From the NCBI RefSeq assembly GCF_023277745.1, contig NZ_CP086322.1, positions 7,068,001 through 7,132,000 of the forward strand: a stretch of DNA of 64,000 nucleotides, read 5' to 3'. Every line of letters starts with the position of its first letter. Position 1 is the stretch's first letter. Below the pieces are notes generated by a model. The model made no database searches. It saw nothing but the letters and a program-made list of their open reading frames with translations, and was not told the origin of the DNA. The translations under genes and the position numbers were made by a program. Shown in pieces: positions 8,753-16,848 of this stretch. This DNA is from Streptomyces halobius (lineage in GTDB: Bacteria; Actinomycetota; Actinomycetes; Streptomycetales; Streptomycetaceae).

Positions 8753-9042
8753 TGCGCGACGACGGCACCCCGCTGCGACTCCTGCCCTGGACCACGCTGG
8801 ACGGCGCGCCCTGCTACCTGAGCACGGACGACCCCGACAGCCGGCTGTCCCTGCTGGCCGACGATATCGAGGACGAACTGCTGGTCGGCGCCGAGCGCGT
8901 GCTGGCCAACGTCAGCCCACAACTCGCCGCCCCGGGCGCCGATCCGCAGGAACTGCGCCGTACGGCCGTCTGCCTCATCATCGCCCTGAGCGACGCACTA
9001 CGAATCCGCAACAGCCGGGGCGACGGGCTGCCGGAGTCCTGA
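8749..9042 (+). CDS. Small acidic protein of unknown function
   Basis: The protein has 97 residues, starting MMRDDGTPLRLLPWTTLDG, with an acidic middle (DDIEDELLVGAERVLANV) and a helical C-terminal half (ELRRTAVCLIIALSDALRIR). Its ATG overlaps the stop of the previous small gene, so the two form a coupled pair. Its last 45 bp overlap the 3' end of the convergent ATP-grasp gene. Coding character is good in third-position GC. I do not recognise the family. Confidence 0.65.
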   Translation: MMRDDGTPLRLLPWTTLDGAPCYLSTDDPDSRLSLLADDIEDELLVGAERVLANVSPQLAAPGADPQELRRTAVCLIIALSDALRIRNSRGDGLPES

Positions 9043-10077
9043 GATCGGGATCGCATGGTGGACCACGACGAGCCGGCCGCCGGACCTGGGCGGCGGCAGC
9101 TCGCCGGAATCGCCGTACCGCAGCATCCGTACGGCCGCCCAGGCCAGATTCACCTCGGTCAGGGCCGTCTGGTAGAGGCCGGCGGAGGCCCTGGCGTTCG
9201 CTTCGAGCAGCACCGGGCGCCCGTTCCAGTGGCGGAACTGGACGTTGGAGAGGTAAGCGAGCCCGAAGTGGGCGACGACTCGCCGTGCGAGCGCCGTCAG
9301 CTCCGGGGCGTCCAGCATCGTCCGGACCTTGCCCTCCTTGGCCCGGGGGATCGCGGTCACCAGCCTGCCCACCGCATCCGACAGACAGTCGACACTGATC
9401 TCCGGCGGATCCAGATACGGCATCACGATGAACGGGCGGGCGGGCTCGCCCCGTTTCTCGGCGCGCCGCAGCGCGTCCGCGGCGTCGGCCACCGACACCC
9501 GGGGCTGCGGGGGCAGTTCCAGATCCGAGACCTCCAGCGGCGCGTCGTCCAGGACGCGGAAGCCGTTGGCGGAGTACTCGCCGGCCGGTTTCAGGCACAG
9601 GCGGACGCCCGTCCGTGCCATTTCCGCGACCGCGTTCCGCAGCCCGTCGGCGTCGGCTATCACCCGCCAGGGGGCGAGCGGAACGCGTGCGTCCTCGGCG
9701 GCCGCGTAGGTGCGGCTCTTGCTGGTCACGAGCCGGGCGGTCGCGGCGGGCGAGCACATGACCTTGGTGCCGATCCTCGCGAACGCCGCCGCGTGGTCCG
9801 CGAACGCCGCGAGACGCGCGGACGGCATCACCACATCGATGCCGTGCCGCCGGCAGAAGTCGAGCGCGAAGCCGAAGAACTCGTCGTCGCCGTCGCCGTC
9901 GCGGCCGCTGGCCGCTGGCTCGATTCCGGCCACATCGCAGGCCCGCAGCGCCGGTGCCGCCGGGTTCGTATGGGTGCCGAAGATGCGGACATCGGCGTGG
10001 TCCGGGTTCTCGCGAAGCATCGGGATCAGGTGCATCCTGTCGGGCCAGATCCCGTTGAACCAGATGCGTACGTCCAC
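8998..10077 (-). CDS. ATP-grasp domain ligase-like protein
   Basis: The protein has 359 residues. The N-terminal part (MDVRIWFNGIWPDRMHLIPM) looks like a pre-ATP-grasp Rossmann unit, with ADVRIFGTHTNP and DVVMPSARL. The ATP-grasp core runs from about residue 120: LVTSKSRTY, LCLKPAGEYSANGF, FIVMPYLDPPEISVDCLSD, then NVQFRHWNGRPVLLEANARA, where the Glu and Asn resemble Mg-binding residues. It is related to carbamoyl-phosphate-synthase-like and peptide-ligase ATP-grasp proteins, which join an acyl phosphate to an amine. The substrate is unknown. The GTG start at 10077 has GTGAGG upstream. It stands alone on its strand. Confidence 0.8.
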   Translation of the reverse strand: MDVRIWFNGIWPDRMHLIPMLRENPDHADVRIFGTHTNPAAPALRACDVAGIEPAASGRDGDGDDEFFGFALDFCRRHGIDVVMPSARLAAFADHAAAFARIGTKVMCSPAATARLVTSKSRTYAAAEDARVPLAPWRVIADADGLRNAVAEMARTGVRLCLKPAGEYSANGFRVLDDAPLEVSDLELPPQPRVSVADAADALRRAEKRGEPARPFIVMPYLDPPEISVDCLSDAVGRLVTAIPRAKEGKVRTMLDAPELTALARRVVAHFGLAYLSNVQFRHWNGRPVLLEANARASAGLYQTALTEVNLAWAAVRMLRYGDSGELPPPRSGGRLVVVHHAIPISGLRQPVAPAVADS

Positions 10078-10094
10078 CGTCGCACCTCACTTCC

Positions 10095-10134
10095 GATGCA
10101 CCGATGCACCGGGACCGCGGTGCACCGGGACCGC
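10095..10134. repeat. Direct repeats upstream of the ATP-grasp gene
   Basis: TGCACCGGGACCGC occurs at 10105-10118 and 10121-10134, preceded by two adjacent copies of GATGCACC (10095-10110). The repeats start 18 bp upstream of the ATP-grasp start and could be an operator or replication slippage. Confidence 0.55.
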
Positions 10135-10174
10135 CCGAAACGCCTCACCGGTGTCGTGATCAGCGTGACACACA

Positions 10175-10218
10175 GGGCCGGGGCCTGCACGAATCACCAT
10201 TCGTGCAGGCCCCGGCCC
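10175..10218 (-). terminator. 20-bp stem terminator of nadA
   Basis: GGGCCGGGGCCTGCACGAAT (10175-10194) is a perfect complement of 10199-10218 with a 4-base loop CACC. It begins 20 bp beyond the nadA stop on the minus strand. Confidence 0.85.
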
Positions 10219-10237
10219 AGCTTTCCCCGCCGCGCGC

Positions 10238-11416
10238 CTACGGCAGCGCCAGCATCCGCTCCAGCGCCAGCTTCGCGAAGCTCTCGGTCTCCTTGTCGAC
10301 CTCGATGCGGTTGACGACCTTGCCGGCCGCCAGCGACTCCAGCGCCCACACCAGGTGGGGCAGGTCGATACGGTTCATCGTCGAGCAGAAGCAGACCGTC
10401 CTGTCGAGGAAGACGATCTCCTTGTCCTGGTCGGCGAAACGGTTCGCCAGGCGGCGGACCAGGTTCAGCTCGGTGCCGATCGCCCACTTCGAACCGGCGG
10501 GCGCGTCCTCCAGGGTCCTGATGATGTGCTCCGTCGAGCCGACGTGATCCGCCGCCGCCACGACCTCGTGCTTGCACTCGGGGTGGACGAGGACATTGAC
10601 GCCGGGGATGCGGGCGCGGACGTCGTCGACCGAGTCCAGCGAGAAGCGGCCGTGCACCGAGCAGTGGCCGCGCCAGAGGATCATCTTCGCGTCCCGCAGC
10701 TGCTCGGCGGTCAGGCCGCCGTTCGGCTTGTGCGGGTTGTAGACCACGCAGTCGTCCAAGGACATCCCCATGTCGCGGACGGCGGTGTTGCGGCCCAGGT
10801 GCTGATCGGGCAGGAACAGCACCTTCGCTCCCTGCTCGAAGGCCCAGTCCAGCGCCCGCTTGGCGTTCGAGGAGGTGCAGATCGTGCCGCCGTGCTTACC
10901 CGTGAACGCCTTGATGTCGGCCGAGGAGTTCATGTACGAGACGGGCACCACCTGCTCGGCTATGCCCGCCTCCGTCAGCACGTCCCAGCACTCGGCGACC
11001 TGCTCGGCGGTCGCCATGTCGGCCATCGAGCAGCCGGCGGCCAGGTCGGGAAGGATCACCTGCTGGTCGTCGCCGGTGAGGATGTCGGCCGATTCGGCCA
11101 TGAAGTGCACACCGCAGAAGACGATGTACTCGGCGTCCGGCCGGGCGGCCGCGTCCCGCGCGAGCTTGAAGGAGTCGCCGGTCACATCGGCGAACTCGAT
11201 CACCTCGTCGCGCTGGTAGTGGTGTCCCAGGACGAAGACCTTGTCCCCGAGCTTCGCCTTGGCGGCGCGGGCCCGCTCGACGAGGTCGGGGTCCGAGGGG
11301 GCCGGCAGGTCACCGGGGCACTCCACACCGCGCTCGCTCTTCGGGTCGGCCTCGCGGCCGAGGAGGAGCAGGGCCAGCGGCGTCGGCTGGACGTCCAGGG
11401 GCTGGGCGGTGGTCAC
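10238..11416 (-). CDS. nadA: Quinolinate synthase
   Basis: NadA condenses iminoaspartate with dihydroxyacetone phosphate to make quinolinate for NAD synthesis, using a [4Fe-4S] cluster. The 392-residue product shows GDKVFVLGHHYQRDEVIEFA, VFCGVHFMAESADIL, AAGCSMADMA, HPECKHEV and a final CFCSTMNR, supplying the cluster cysteines. The GTG at 11416 (VTTAQPLDVQP) is chosen because GAGAGG lies nine bases upstream and it matches the family N-terminus; a GTG nine bases further up is too close to that site. No nadB or nadC lies beside it here, so it appears monocistronic. The upstream region is unusually AT-rich and may hold a regulator site. Confidence 0.95.
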   Translation of the reverse strand: MTTAQPLDVQPTPLALLLLGREADPKSERGVECPGDLPAPSDPDLVERARAAKAKLGDKVFVLGHHYQRDEVIEFADVTGDSFKLARDAAARPDAEYIVFCGVHFMAESADILTGDDQQVILPDLAAGCSMADMATAEQVAECWDVLTEAGIAEQVVPVSYMNSSADIKAFTGKHGGTICTSSNAKRALDWAFEQGAKVLFLPDQHLGRNTAVRDMGMSLDDCVVYNPHKPNGGLTAEQLRDAKMILWRGHCSVHGRFSLDSVDDVRARIPGVNVLVHPECKHEVVAAADHVGSTEHIIRTLEDAPAGSKWAIGTELNLVRRLANRFADQDKEIVFLDRTVCFCSTMNRIDLPHLVWALESLAAGKVVNRIEVDKETESFAKLALERMLALP

Positions 11417-11765
11417 GACACGCACCCTCTCTTCTCTGCAGACAGCTCTGAGGCATGCGACCCCGCTCGGGCGCATGCCTTTTCGTCTATTTGACATTAT
11501 CTATCATAACCGGTTCACGTCACTTTGACGATGGCCATAGTGTCGATGTGACGCATCACCGCCGTCCCGCCCCGCCTCGCGTGCCCGGCCCCGGGCACGC
11601 CTCCCGCATATATCCGGCGTGTCCGGACGCACATCTGCGCCCGTGCGACGGTGTGCGAGCATGAAGAAGAGAAGTTGCGCCCAGCCGGAATTAATCCGGG
11701 ACGTCTGCGGTTGCAGTCTGTTGCATCCGATGACAAGCGGTCCGTACAACCCGGGAGAGATGTAG
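11417..11765. promoter_or_regulatory. Divergent intergenic region between nadA and erpA
   Basis: The 349 bp contain no convincing gene. Bases 11483-11520 are strikingly AT-rich for this genome (GTCTATTTGACATTATCTAT and following), about 70-105 bp before the nadA start. They probably hold the nadA promoter and perhaps an NAD-responsive operator of the NrtR type, though no exact consensus match could be shown. On the plus strand CCCGGGAGAG precedes the erpA start by seven bases. No long hairpin was seen. Confidence 0.45.
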
Positions 11766-12119
11766 ATGAGCGTTCAGGACGAGACCACCGTCAGCGACGG
11801 CATCATCCTGTCCGACGCGGCCGCGTCGAAGGTCAAGAGCCTGCTGGAGCAGGAGGGCCGGGACGACCTCGCGCTGCGGGTGGCCGTTCAGCCCGGTGGC
11901 TGCTCCGGCCTGCGCTACCAGCTCTTCTTCGACGAGCGTTCGCTCGACGGCGATGTGGTCAAGGATTTCGACGGCGTCAAGGTCGTCACCGACCGGATGA
12001 GCGCCCCCTACCTGGGCGGTGCCTCCATCGACTTCGTCGACACCATCGAGAAGCAGGGCTTCACGATCGACAACCCGAACGCCACCGGCTCCTGCGCCTG
12101 CGGCGACTCCTTCAGCTAA
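11766..12119 (+). CDS. erpA: HesB/IscA-type iron-sulfur cluster insertion protein
   Basis: The protein has 117 residues with the A-type carrier signature: VQPGGCSGLRYQLFFD supplies the first Cys, and the terminal GSCACGDSFS gives the CxC pair. These carriers accept Fe-S clusters from the scaffold and pass them to apoproteins. It is divergent from nadA, itself a [4Fe-4S] enzyme. A strong GGGAGAG site precedes the ATG. The gene stands alone and ends at a strong hairpin 12 bp downstream. Confidence 0.93.
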   Translation: MSVQDETTVSDGIILSDAAASKVKSLLEQEGRDDLALRVAVQPGGCSGLRYQLFFDERSLDGDVVKDFDGVKVVTDRMSAPYLGGASIDFVDTIEKQGFTIDNPNATGSCACGDSFS

Positions 12120-12131
12120 GGGTCATCGGGT

Positions 12132-12173
12132 ACGACAGAGGCGGCGCCCCCGGCGGGGCGCCGCCTCTGTCGT
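12132..12173. terminator. 19-bp stem bidirectional terminator
   Basis: ACGACAGAGGCGGCGCCCC (12132-12150) pairs perfectly with 12155-12173 around CGGC. It lies between erpA (plus) and the convergent gene ending at 12209, so it can serve both. Confidence 0.85.
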
Positions 12174-12208
12174 GTACGGCTTCCTGTCGCGGCCGCCTAC
12201 CGCGCGTC

Positions 12209-13750
12209 CTACCGCTTCGGCACGGCCTCGCCGGTCGACGCGTCGATCACCTTCCGCCCGTCCAGCGGCTTCTCCAGCGTCACCGTCTTGGTGAACTCCT
12301 TGGCGATCTTCACACAGACCTGGCCCGGGTGCTTCTCCTTGCCGGTCACCTGCGTGCGCACCGCGGTGTCCGACTCCTCCGCGCTCACCGTGTACGTGCT
12401 GCACACCCCGCCCCAGAAGTGCAGCGTCAGCTTCCGGCCGTCGTCGCCGACCGCGTACTCCTCCAGCGCCATCGCCCCGGGCTTCCCGGACGGCTTCGGC
12501 GGCGACTGCCCCGGGCTCTGTGAGGTGCCGTCGCCGTCCCGGTGTGCCAGATACTTCGGATGCACCGCCGGGTGCGTGACCGTCGACGTGGCATGCGGTC
12601 CGTCACCGGCGCCCGGCTGCCGCACCGTGTAGAGCCAGGACGGCACCAGCGCCTGCCCGCCCTTCACATACTGCACCGCGAGCCCGAAGACCGCGCCGGT
12701 CACCTCGGCCGGCTTCTGCGCCTTGGTCGGCGCCGGCTCGCACGGCGCGATACCGGCCCCGCCGTCCCGTGCGGTGTGCGGCGCCTCGCAGTCGCCCGGA
12801 CGGTTCTGGCCCCCGCCCCGCGAGTTCAGCTGCTCCAGCGTCTTGTCCGCGCTCAGCACCGGATAGACCGCACCCTTGGCCGGGACCGCCAACTGTCCGC
12901 TGCCGCCGACCACTTGGCCGTCCGAGCCGACCTGCAGATCGCTCTGCCAGCCATACGTCGGCAGCCCGCCCAGCACCGGATCCGCCGTGACGATCCGCAC
13001 CGCGCCCGACAGTCCGCTCGCGTCGAGCTTCGCGCTCTGCTGGCCCAGCGCCGCCAGCACCGGCTGGACGGCCTGCTTCGCCTTCTCCGGCGACACCGCG
13101 CCCTTGCCGCTGCCGTCGTCCCGGGTCGAGGCGTCCCCGCCGCTCCGGTAGGACGGACAGCCGGGCCGGCTCGACGGCGCACCGGAGTCGTCGCCCGTCC
13201 CCGGCCCGGGGGAGGCGGGCAGCGCGCAGTTCGTCCCGCCCGGGGTGCCGTACTGCGAGTACGTCCAGGAGCCGGAGCCGGTCTTGGTCACCTGGAGCAC
13301 GGGATGGCGGGCGTCCTGTGTCACCCCGCCGACCTTCCAGGTATTGCCCTCCGAACGCACCTTTCCGGCCATATCCAGCGCCTTCGCCAGCCGTTCCACC
13401 GCCGCGCGGCCGATCTCCCCCTGCGGGCGGTACACGGGCGCGGACTCCGGGCCGCCGGGCAGTTTCTTCACGGCCCGGTACTTCGCGCCCTGCGGGTTGG
13501 GCTCGCCCACGGCGATGCCACCGCCGGTGTAGCCGTCCAGCGCGAGCGGCGGCGGATCGCCCTGCGCCGCGGCGTTCGTCCCGGAGTCCCCGCCCCTGGA
13601 CGCGGACGAGGCCCAGTACGCCGCGCCGCCCCCGGCGAGCAGCACCGCAGCGGCCATCGAGGCGACGACCAGACGGGTGCGTCGCCTGCGCTCCGTGGGG
13701 TTCGCACCGGCAGGGGTGTCGGGGGTGTCCGGTGTGTCCTCGGTGTTCAC
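12209..13750 (-). CDS. Membrane-anchored secreted protein of unknown function
   Basis: The protein has 513 residues. A short cytoplasmic N-terminus (VNTEDTPDTPDTP, then RRRRTR) precedes one hydrophobic helix (LVVASMAAAVLLAGGGAAYW, about residues 27-47). The rest is an extracellular Gly/Ser/Pro-rich domain with conserved Trp-containing strands such as GSGSWTYSQYG and LPTYGWQSDLQVG. This resembles the single-pass hypothetical proteins with beta-rich ectodomains common in Streptomyces. No enzymatic motif is visible. The GTG at 13750 is selected because GAAGGAG stands seven bases upstream. The 207 bp between its start and the next minus-strand gene show no special feature. Confidence 0.75.
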   Translation of the reverse strand: MNTEDTPDTPDTPAGANPTERRRRTRLVVASMAAAVLLAGGGAAYWASSASRGGDSGTNAAAQGDPPPLALDGYTGGGIAVGEPNPQGAKYRAVKKLPGGPESAPVYRPQGEIGRAAVERLAKALDMAGKVRSEGNTWKVGGVTQDARHPVLQVTKTGSGSWTYSQYGTPGGTNCALPASPGPGTGDDSGAPSSRPGCPSYRSGGDASTRDDGSGKGAVSPEKAKQAVQPVLAALGQQSAKLDASGLSGAVRIVTADPVLGGLPTYGWQSDLQVGSDGQVVGGSGQLAVPAKGAVYPVLSADKTLEQLNSRGGGQNRPGDCEAPHTARDGGAGIAPCEPAPTKAQKPAEVTGAVFGLAVQYVKGGQALVPSWLYTVRQPGAGDGPHATSTVTHPAVHPKYLAHRDGDGTSQSPGQSPPKPSGKPGAMALEEYAVGDDGRKLTLHFWGGVCSTYTVSAEESDTAVRTQVTGKEKHPGQVCVKIAKEFTKTVTLEKPLDGRKVIDASTGEAVPKR

Positions 13751-13957
13751 CGCATCGCTCCTTCGGCTCCGGTGGACATCTGACGTGCCATCCTCCGTGG
13801 GGGACGTCGGTGTGACGGAGCCGGGGCGCACATGGTTCCCGGTACGAGCCGGCCGGCCCGAGGGCAGCGCCTGCCGGCGTACGGCACCGGTCAATCGGTG
13901 TACGGCAGCCGGTCACCTGGCGTTCGGTCGCCCAAGTGGCCGTTCAGTCGCCGTAAT

Positions 13958-14224
13958 TCAGTCCCCGTAGTCCGACATCCCGTCGACCAGCGCGGCCGAC
14001 TCGTCGGGAACCTTGACGCCGTGCAGATCGGACGCCCGGCCCGGTGGCGGTGTCTCATGCTCCCCGGCCTTCCACCGCGGCGCCATCCGGGCGCAGTCCC
14101 CGCGCAGCTGGTCGAGCGACTCCGGATCCGTGGCGCCTTCGCCCCGGGAGTGCCCGGCGGCGGCCGGGTCGGTGGCGGAATCCGTGGACGCCTTCGGAGT
14201 GACGGCTTTCACATGCTTGGTCAT
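13958..14224 (-). CDS. Small hydrophilic protein of unknown function
   Basis: The protein has 88 residues from MTKHVKAVTPKASTDSATD. It contains no Cys and no hydrophobic helix. A helical segment (ESLDQLRGDCARMAPRWKAG, with the only Cys-like position in GDC) and an acidic end (DGMSDYGD) are seen. It is divergent from the sugar kinase gene with 140 bp between. I cannot assign a function. Third-position GC supports coding. Confidence 0.6.
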   Translation of the reverse strand: MTKHVKAVTPKASTDSATDPAAAGHSRGEGATDPESLDQLRGDCARMAPRWKAGEHETPPPGRASDLHGVKVPDESAALVDGMSDYGD

Positions 14225-14364
14225 ACGAGGAACCGTACGCACCTCGCGGCCTGCGAAGAAAGACCTACTATTGGGTAGATTCGCCAGGTAGGAGGGTTCA
14301 GGACGACCGGGTAGCGTAGCTCCACGTCCGACAGCCCTACGCCTCCCGCAGGAGCAGACCCGTC

Positions 14365-15339
14365 GTGCGTATCGCAGTCACCGGCTCCATCGCCACCGAC
14401 CATCTGATGACCTTCCCCGGCCGCTTTGCCGACCAGCTGGTCGCCGACCAGCTGCATACGGTCTCGCTCTCCTTCCTGGTCGACGACCTGGACATCCGGC
14501 GGGGCGGCGTCGCCCCCAACATCTGTTTCGGCATGGGCCTGCTCGGCCTGCGCCCGATCCTGGTCGGTGCCGCCGGCGCCGATTTCGCCGAATACCGCGC
14601 CTGGCTCGACCGGCACGGCGTCGACACCGCCTCGGTCCGTATCTCCGAGGTTCTGCACACCGCCCGCTTCGTGTGCACCACCGACAGCGACCACAACCAG
14701 ATCGCCTCCTTCTACACCGGCGCGATGACCGAGGCCCGCCAGATCGAGCTCCAGCCGGTCGCCGACCGCGTCAACGGCCTGGACCTGGTGCTGATCGGCG
14801 CCGATGATCCCGAGGCGATGATCCGGCATACCGAGGAGTGCCGCTCGCGCGGCATCCCGTTCGCCGCCGACCCCTCCCAGCAGCTCGCGCGTATGGAGGG
14901 CGACGACATCCGCGTCCTCGTCGAGGGCGCCGAGTACCTCTTCACCAACGAATACGAAAAGGCCCTGATCGAGTCCAAGACCGGCTGGACCGGCGACGAG
15001 ATCCTGGACAAGGTCGGCACCCGCGTCACCACCCTCGGCGCCCAGGGCGTCCGTATCGAGCGGAACGGCGAGGAGCCGGTCGAGGTCGGCGTCCCGCAGG
15101 AGGACGGCAAGGTCGACCCCACCGGCGTCGGCGACGCCTTCCGCGCCGGCTTCCTGTCCGGCCGCGCCTGGGGCCTGTCGCTGGAGCGCTCCGCCCAGCT
15201 CGGCTGCATGCTCGCCACTTTGGTGATCGAGACCCTCGGTACCCAGGAGTACGAGCTGCGCCGCGGCCACTTCATGGAACGCTTCACCAAGGCGTACGGC
15301 GACACGGCAGCCGAGGAGATCCGCGCCCACCTGGCCTGA
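14365..15339 (+). CDS. PfkB-family carbohydrate (ribokinase/adenosine-kinase-like) kinase
   Basis: The protein has 324 residues. It opens with VRIAVTGSIATDHLMTFPGR, has the PfkB-1-like RRGGVAPNICFGMGLLG, and ends with the PfkB-2 motif DPTGVGDAFRAGFLSG carrying the catalytic Asp and anion hole near residue 255. The family phosphorylates sugars or nucleosides with ATP; the spacing and DHLM start recall adenosine-kinase-like members, but the substrate is not decided by sequence. The GTG start is preceded by CAGGAGCAG. It is convergent with the cysteine desulfurase gene and ends at a shared hairpin. Confidence 0.87.
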   Translation: MRIAVTGSIATDHLMTFPGRFADQLVADQLHTVSLSFLVDDLDIRRGGVAPNICFGMGLLGLRPILVGAAGADFAEYRAWLDRHGVDTASVRISEVLHTARFVCTTDSDHNQIASFYTGAMTEARQIELQPVADRVNGLDLVLIGADDPEAMIRHTEECRSRGIPFAADPSQQLARMEGDDIRVLVEGAEYLFTNEYEKALIESKTGWTGDEILDKVGTRVTTLGAQGVRIERNGEEPVEVGVPQEDGKVDPTGVGDAFRAGFLSGRAWGLSLERSAQLGCMLATLVIETLGTQEYELRRGHFMERFTKAYGDTAAEEIRAHLA

Positions 15340-15353
15340 TCGCCTTCTGTCAC

Positions 15354-15398
15354 ACGGTGAGGGGCGGGGACGTGCAAGGCGTCCCCGCCCCTCACCGT
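15354..15398. terminator. 19-bp stem terminator between convergent genes
   Basis: ACGGTGAGGGGCGGGGACG (15354-15372) pairs perfectly with 15380-15398 around TGCAAGG. It lies just past the sugar kinase stop and at the very end of the convergent gene, so it serves both. Confidence 0.88.
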
Positions 15399-15399
15399 C

Positions 15400-16848
15400 T
15401 CAGGCCCGGCGTCGCACCACGTACGCCGTTCCGCCCGGCGCGCTTCGCTCGCCGACGAACTCCTGGTCGCGCATGGTGCACCACGCGGGGATGTCCTGAC
15501 GTGCCGCCTCGTCGTCGGAGAGCACCGTCACCGTGTCGCCGACCGGCACTTCGTCGATGACCTTCGCCAGTTCGATGACCGGAATCGGGCAGCGCTTGCC
15601 CAGTGTGTCGAGAACAAGGCCGGATTCCTCCGCCCCGGATTCCTCCGCTCCGGTCTCGTCCCCTCCGGTCTCCTCCACCCCGGCCCCGGCCGGGTCCGGG
15701 GCTGCCGCCGTCGGTACGCCCAGCCGGTCCCGTACCGACCGCACCGCCTCCGGCAGCACCTCCAGGAAGCGGTCCACGTCCGTCTCGGGCGTGCCGTACG
15801 GGAGCGAGATCCGGACATTCCCCTCGGACAGCACGCCCATCGCGCGCAGCACATGGCTCGGTGTCAGGGTGCTGGACGTGCAGGACGACCCCGACGACAC
15901 CGAGAAGCCCAGCCGGTCGAGTTCGTGCAGCAGGGCTTCCCCGTCGACATAGAGACACGAGAAGGTGACGAGGTGGGGGAGACGGTGGACGGGCGCGCCG
16001 ACCACCTCGACGTCCGGGACCAGCTCCGGCACCCGGATCCGGATCAGGTCCACCAGCCGCCGCAACCGGGCCGCTTCGTCCGGCCCGGTCCCCGCCGCCG
16101 CGCGCAGCGCCCGCAGGGACGCCGCGGCGGCCACGATCGCCGGGAGGTCCTGGAACCCCGGGCTGCGGCCCGACTCCCGCTCGTCCCGCGGCCCCTGGGG
16201 CGAGAACCGGGTCCCCTTGCGGACGGCCAGCAGCCCCACCCCGGGCGGGCCGCCCCATTTGTGAGAGCTCGCCGTCATGACGGACCAGGCGCCGGGTGCC
16301 GGGCCCCAGGGAAGGGACTGGGCGGCGTCCACCAGCAACGGCACACCCGCCTCCTGGCAGAGCTCGGCCACTTCCTCGACCGGCTGCTCGGTCCCCACCT
16401 CGTGATTGGCGGACTGCAGGCAGACGAGCGCGGTGTCCGGCCGCAGCGCGGCGGCGACGTCCCCGGCCGTCACCCGGCCCGTACGGTCCACCGCGATCTC
16501 GGTCACCGTGCCGCCGGCCGCCTCATGGGCCTCGGCGGCGTGCAGCACCGAGGAGTGCTCGACGGCGGAGTGCAGCAGCTGCCGGCCGACACGCCGTCGG
16601 GCGGCGAGTGTGCCGAAAATGCCGGAATGTACCGCCTGCGTACCCGAAGGGGTGAAAACCAGCTCGTCGGGGCGGCAGCCCACGGCCTCCGCCGCCGCCT
16701 CCCGGGCGGCGTCCAGCAGCAGGCGGGCCCGCCGCCCCTCGCGGTAGAGACGGGCCGGGTCGGCCCAGCCCTCGTCGAGCGAGGCGAGCAGGGCCTCCCG
16801 GGCGACGGGATGCAGCGGGGCGGAGGATGCGGCGTCGAAATAGGGCAC
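15400..16848 (-). CDS. Cysteine desulfurase fused to a TusA-type sulfur carrier
   Basis: The protein has 482 residues in two parts. Residues 1 to about 380 form a class V aminotransferase (NifS/IscS-like): the PLP Lys is in SSHKWGGPPGVG, and the active-loop Cys in SVSSGSSCTSSTLTPSHV. After an Asp/Glu/Ser-rich linker, the last 75 residues form a TusA/SirA domain (LDTLGKRCPIPVIELAKVID) with its CPxP sulfur-acceptor Cys. Normally persulfide passes from the desulfurase to a separate TusA; here donor and carrier are one chain, so sulfur transfer can be internal. Targets may be tRNA thiolation or cofactors. ATG start at 16848. The fusion occurs in other Streptomyces. Confidence 0.9.
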   Translation of the reverse strand: MPYFDAASSAPLHPVAREALLASLDEGWADPARLYREGRRARLLLDAAREAAAEAVGCRPDELVFTPSGTQAVHSGIFGTLAARRRVGRQLLHSAVEHSSVLHAAEAHEAAGGTVTEIAVDRTGRVTAGDVAAALRPDTALVCLQSANHEVGTEQPVEEVAELCQEAGVPLLVDAAQSLPWGPAPGAWSVMTASSHKWGGPPGVGLLAVRKGTRFSPQGPRDERESGRSPGFQDLPAIVAAAASLRALRAAAGTGPDEAARLRRLVDLIRIRVPELVPDVEVVGAPVHRLPHLVTFSCLYVDGEALLHELDRLGFSVSSGSSCTSSTLTPSHVLRAMGVLSEGNVRISLPYGTPETDVDRFLEVLPEAVRSVRDRLGVPTAAAPDPAGAGVEETGGDETGAEESGAEESGLVLDTLGKRCPIPVIELAKVIDEVPVGDTVTVLSDDEAARQDIPAWCTMRDQEFVGERSAPGGTAYVVRRRA

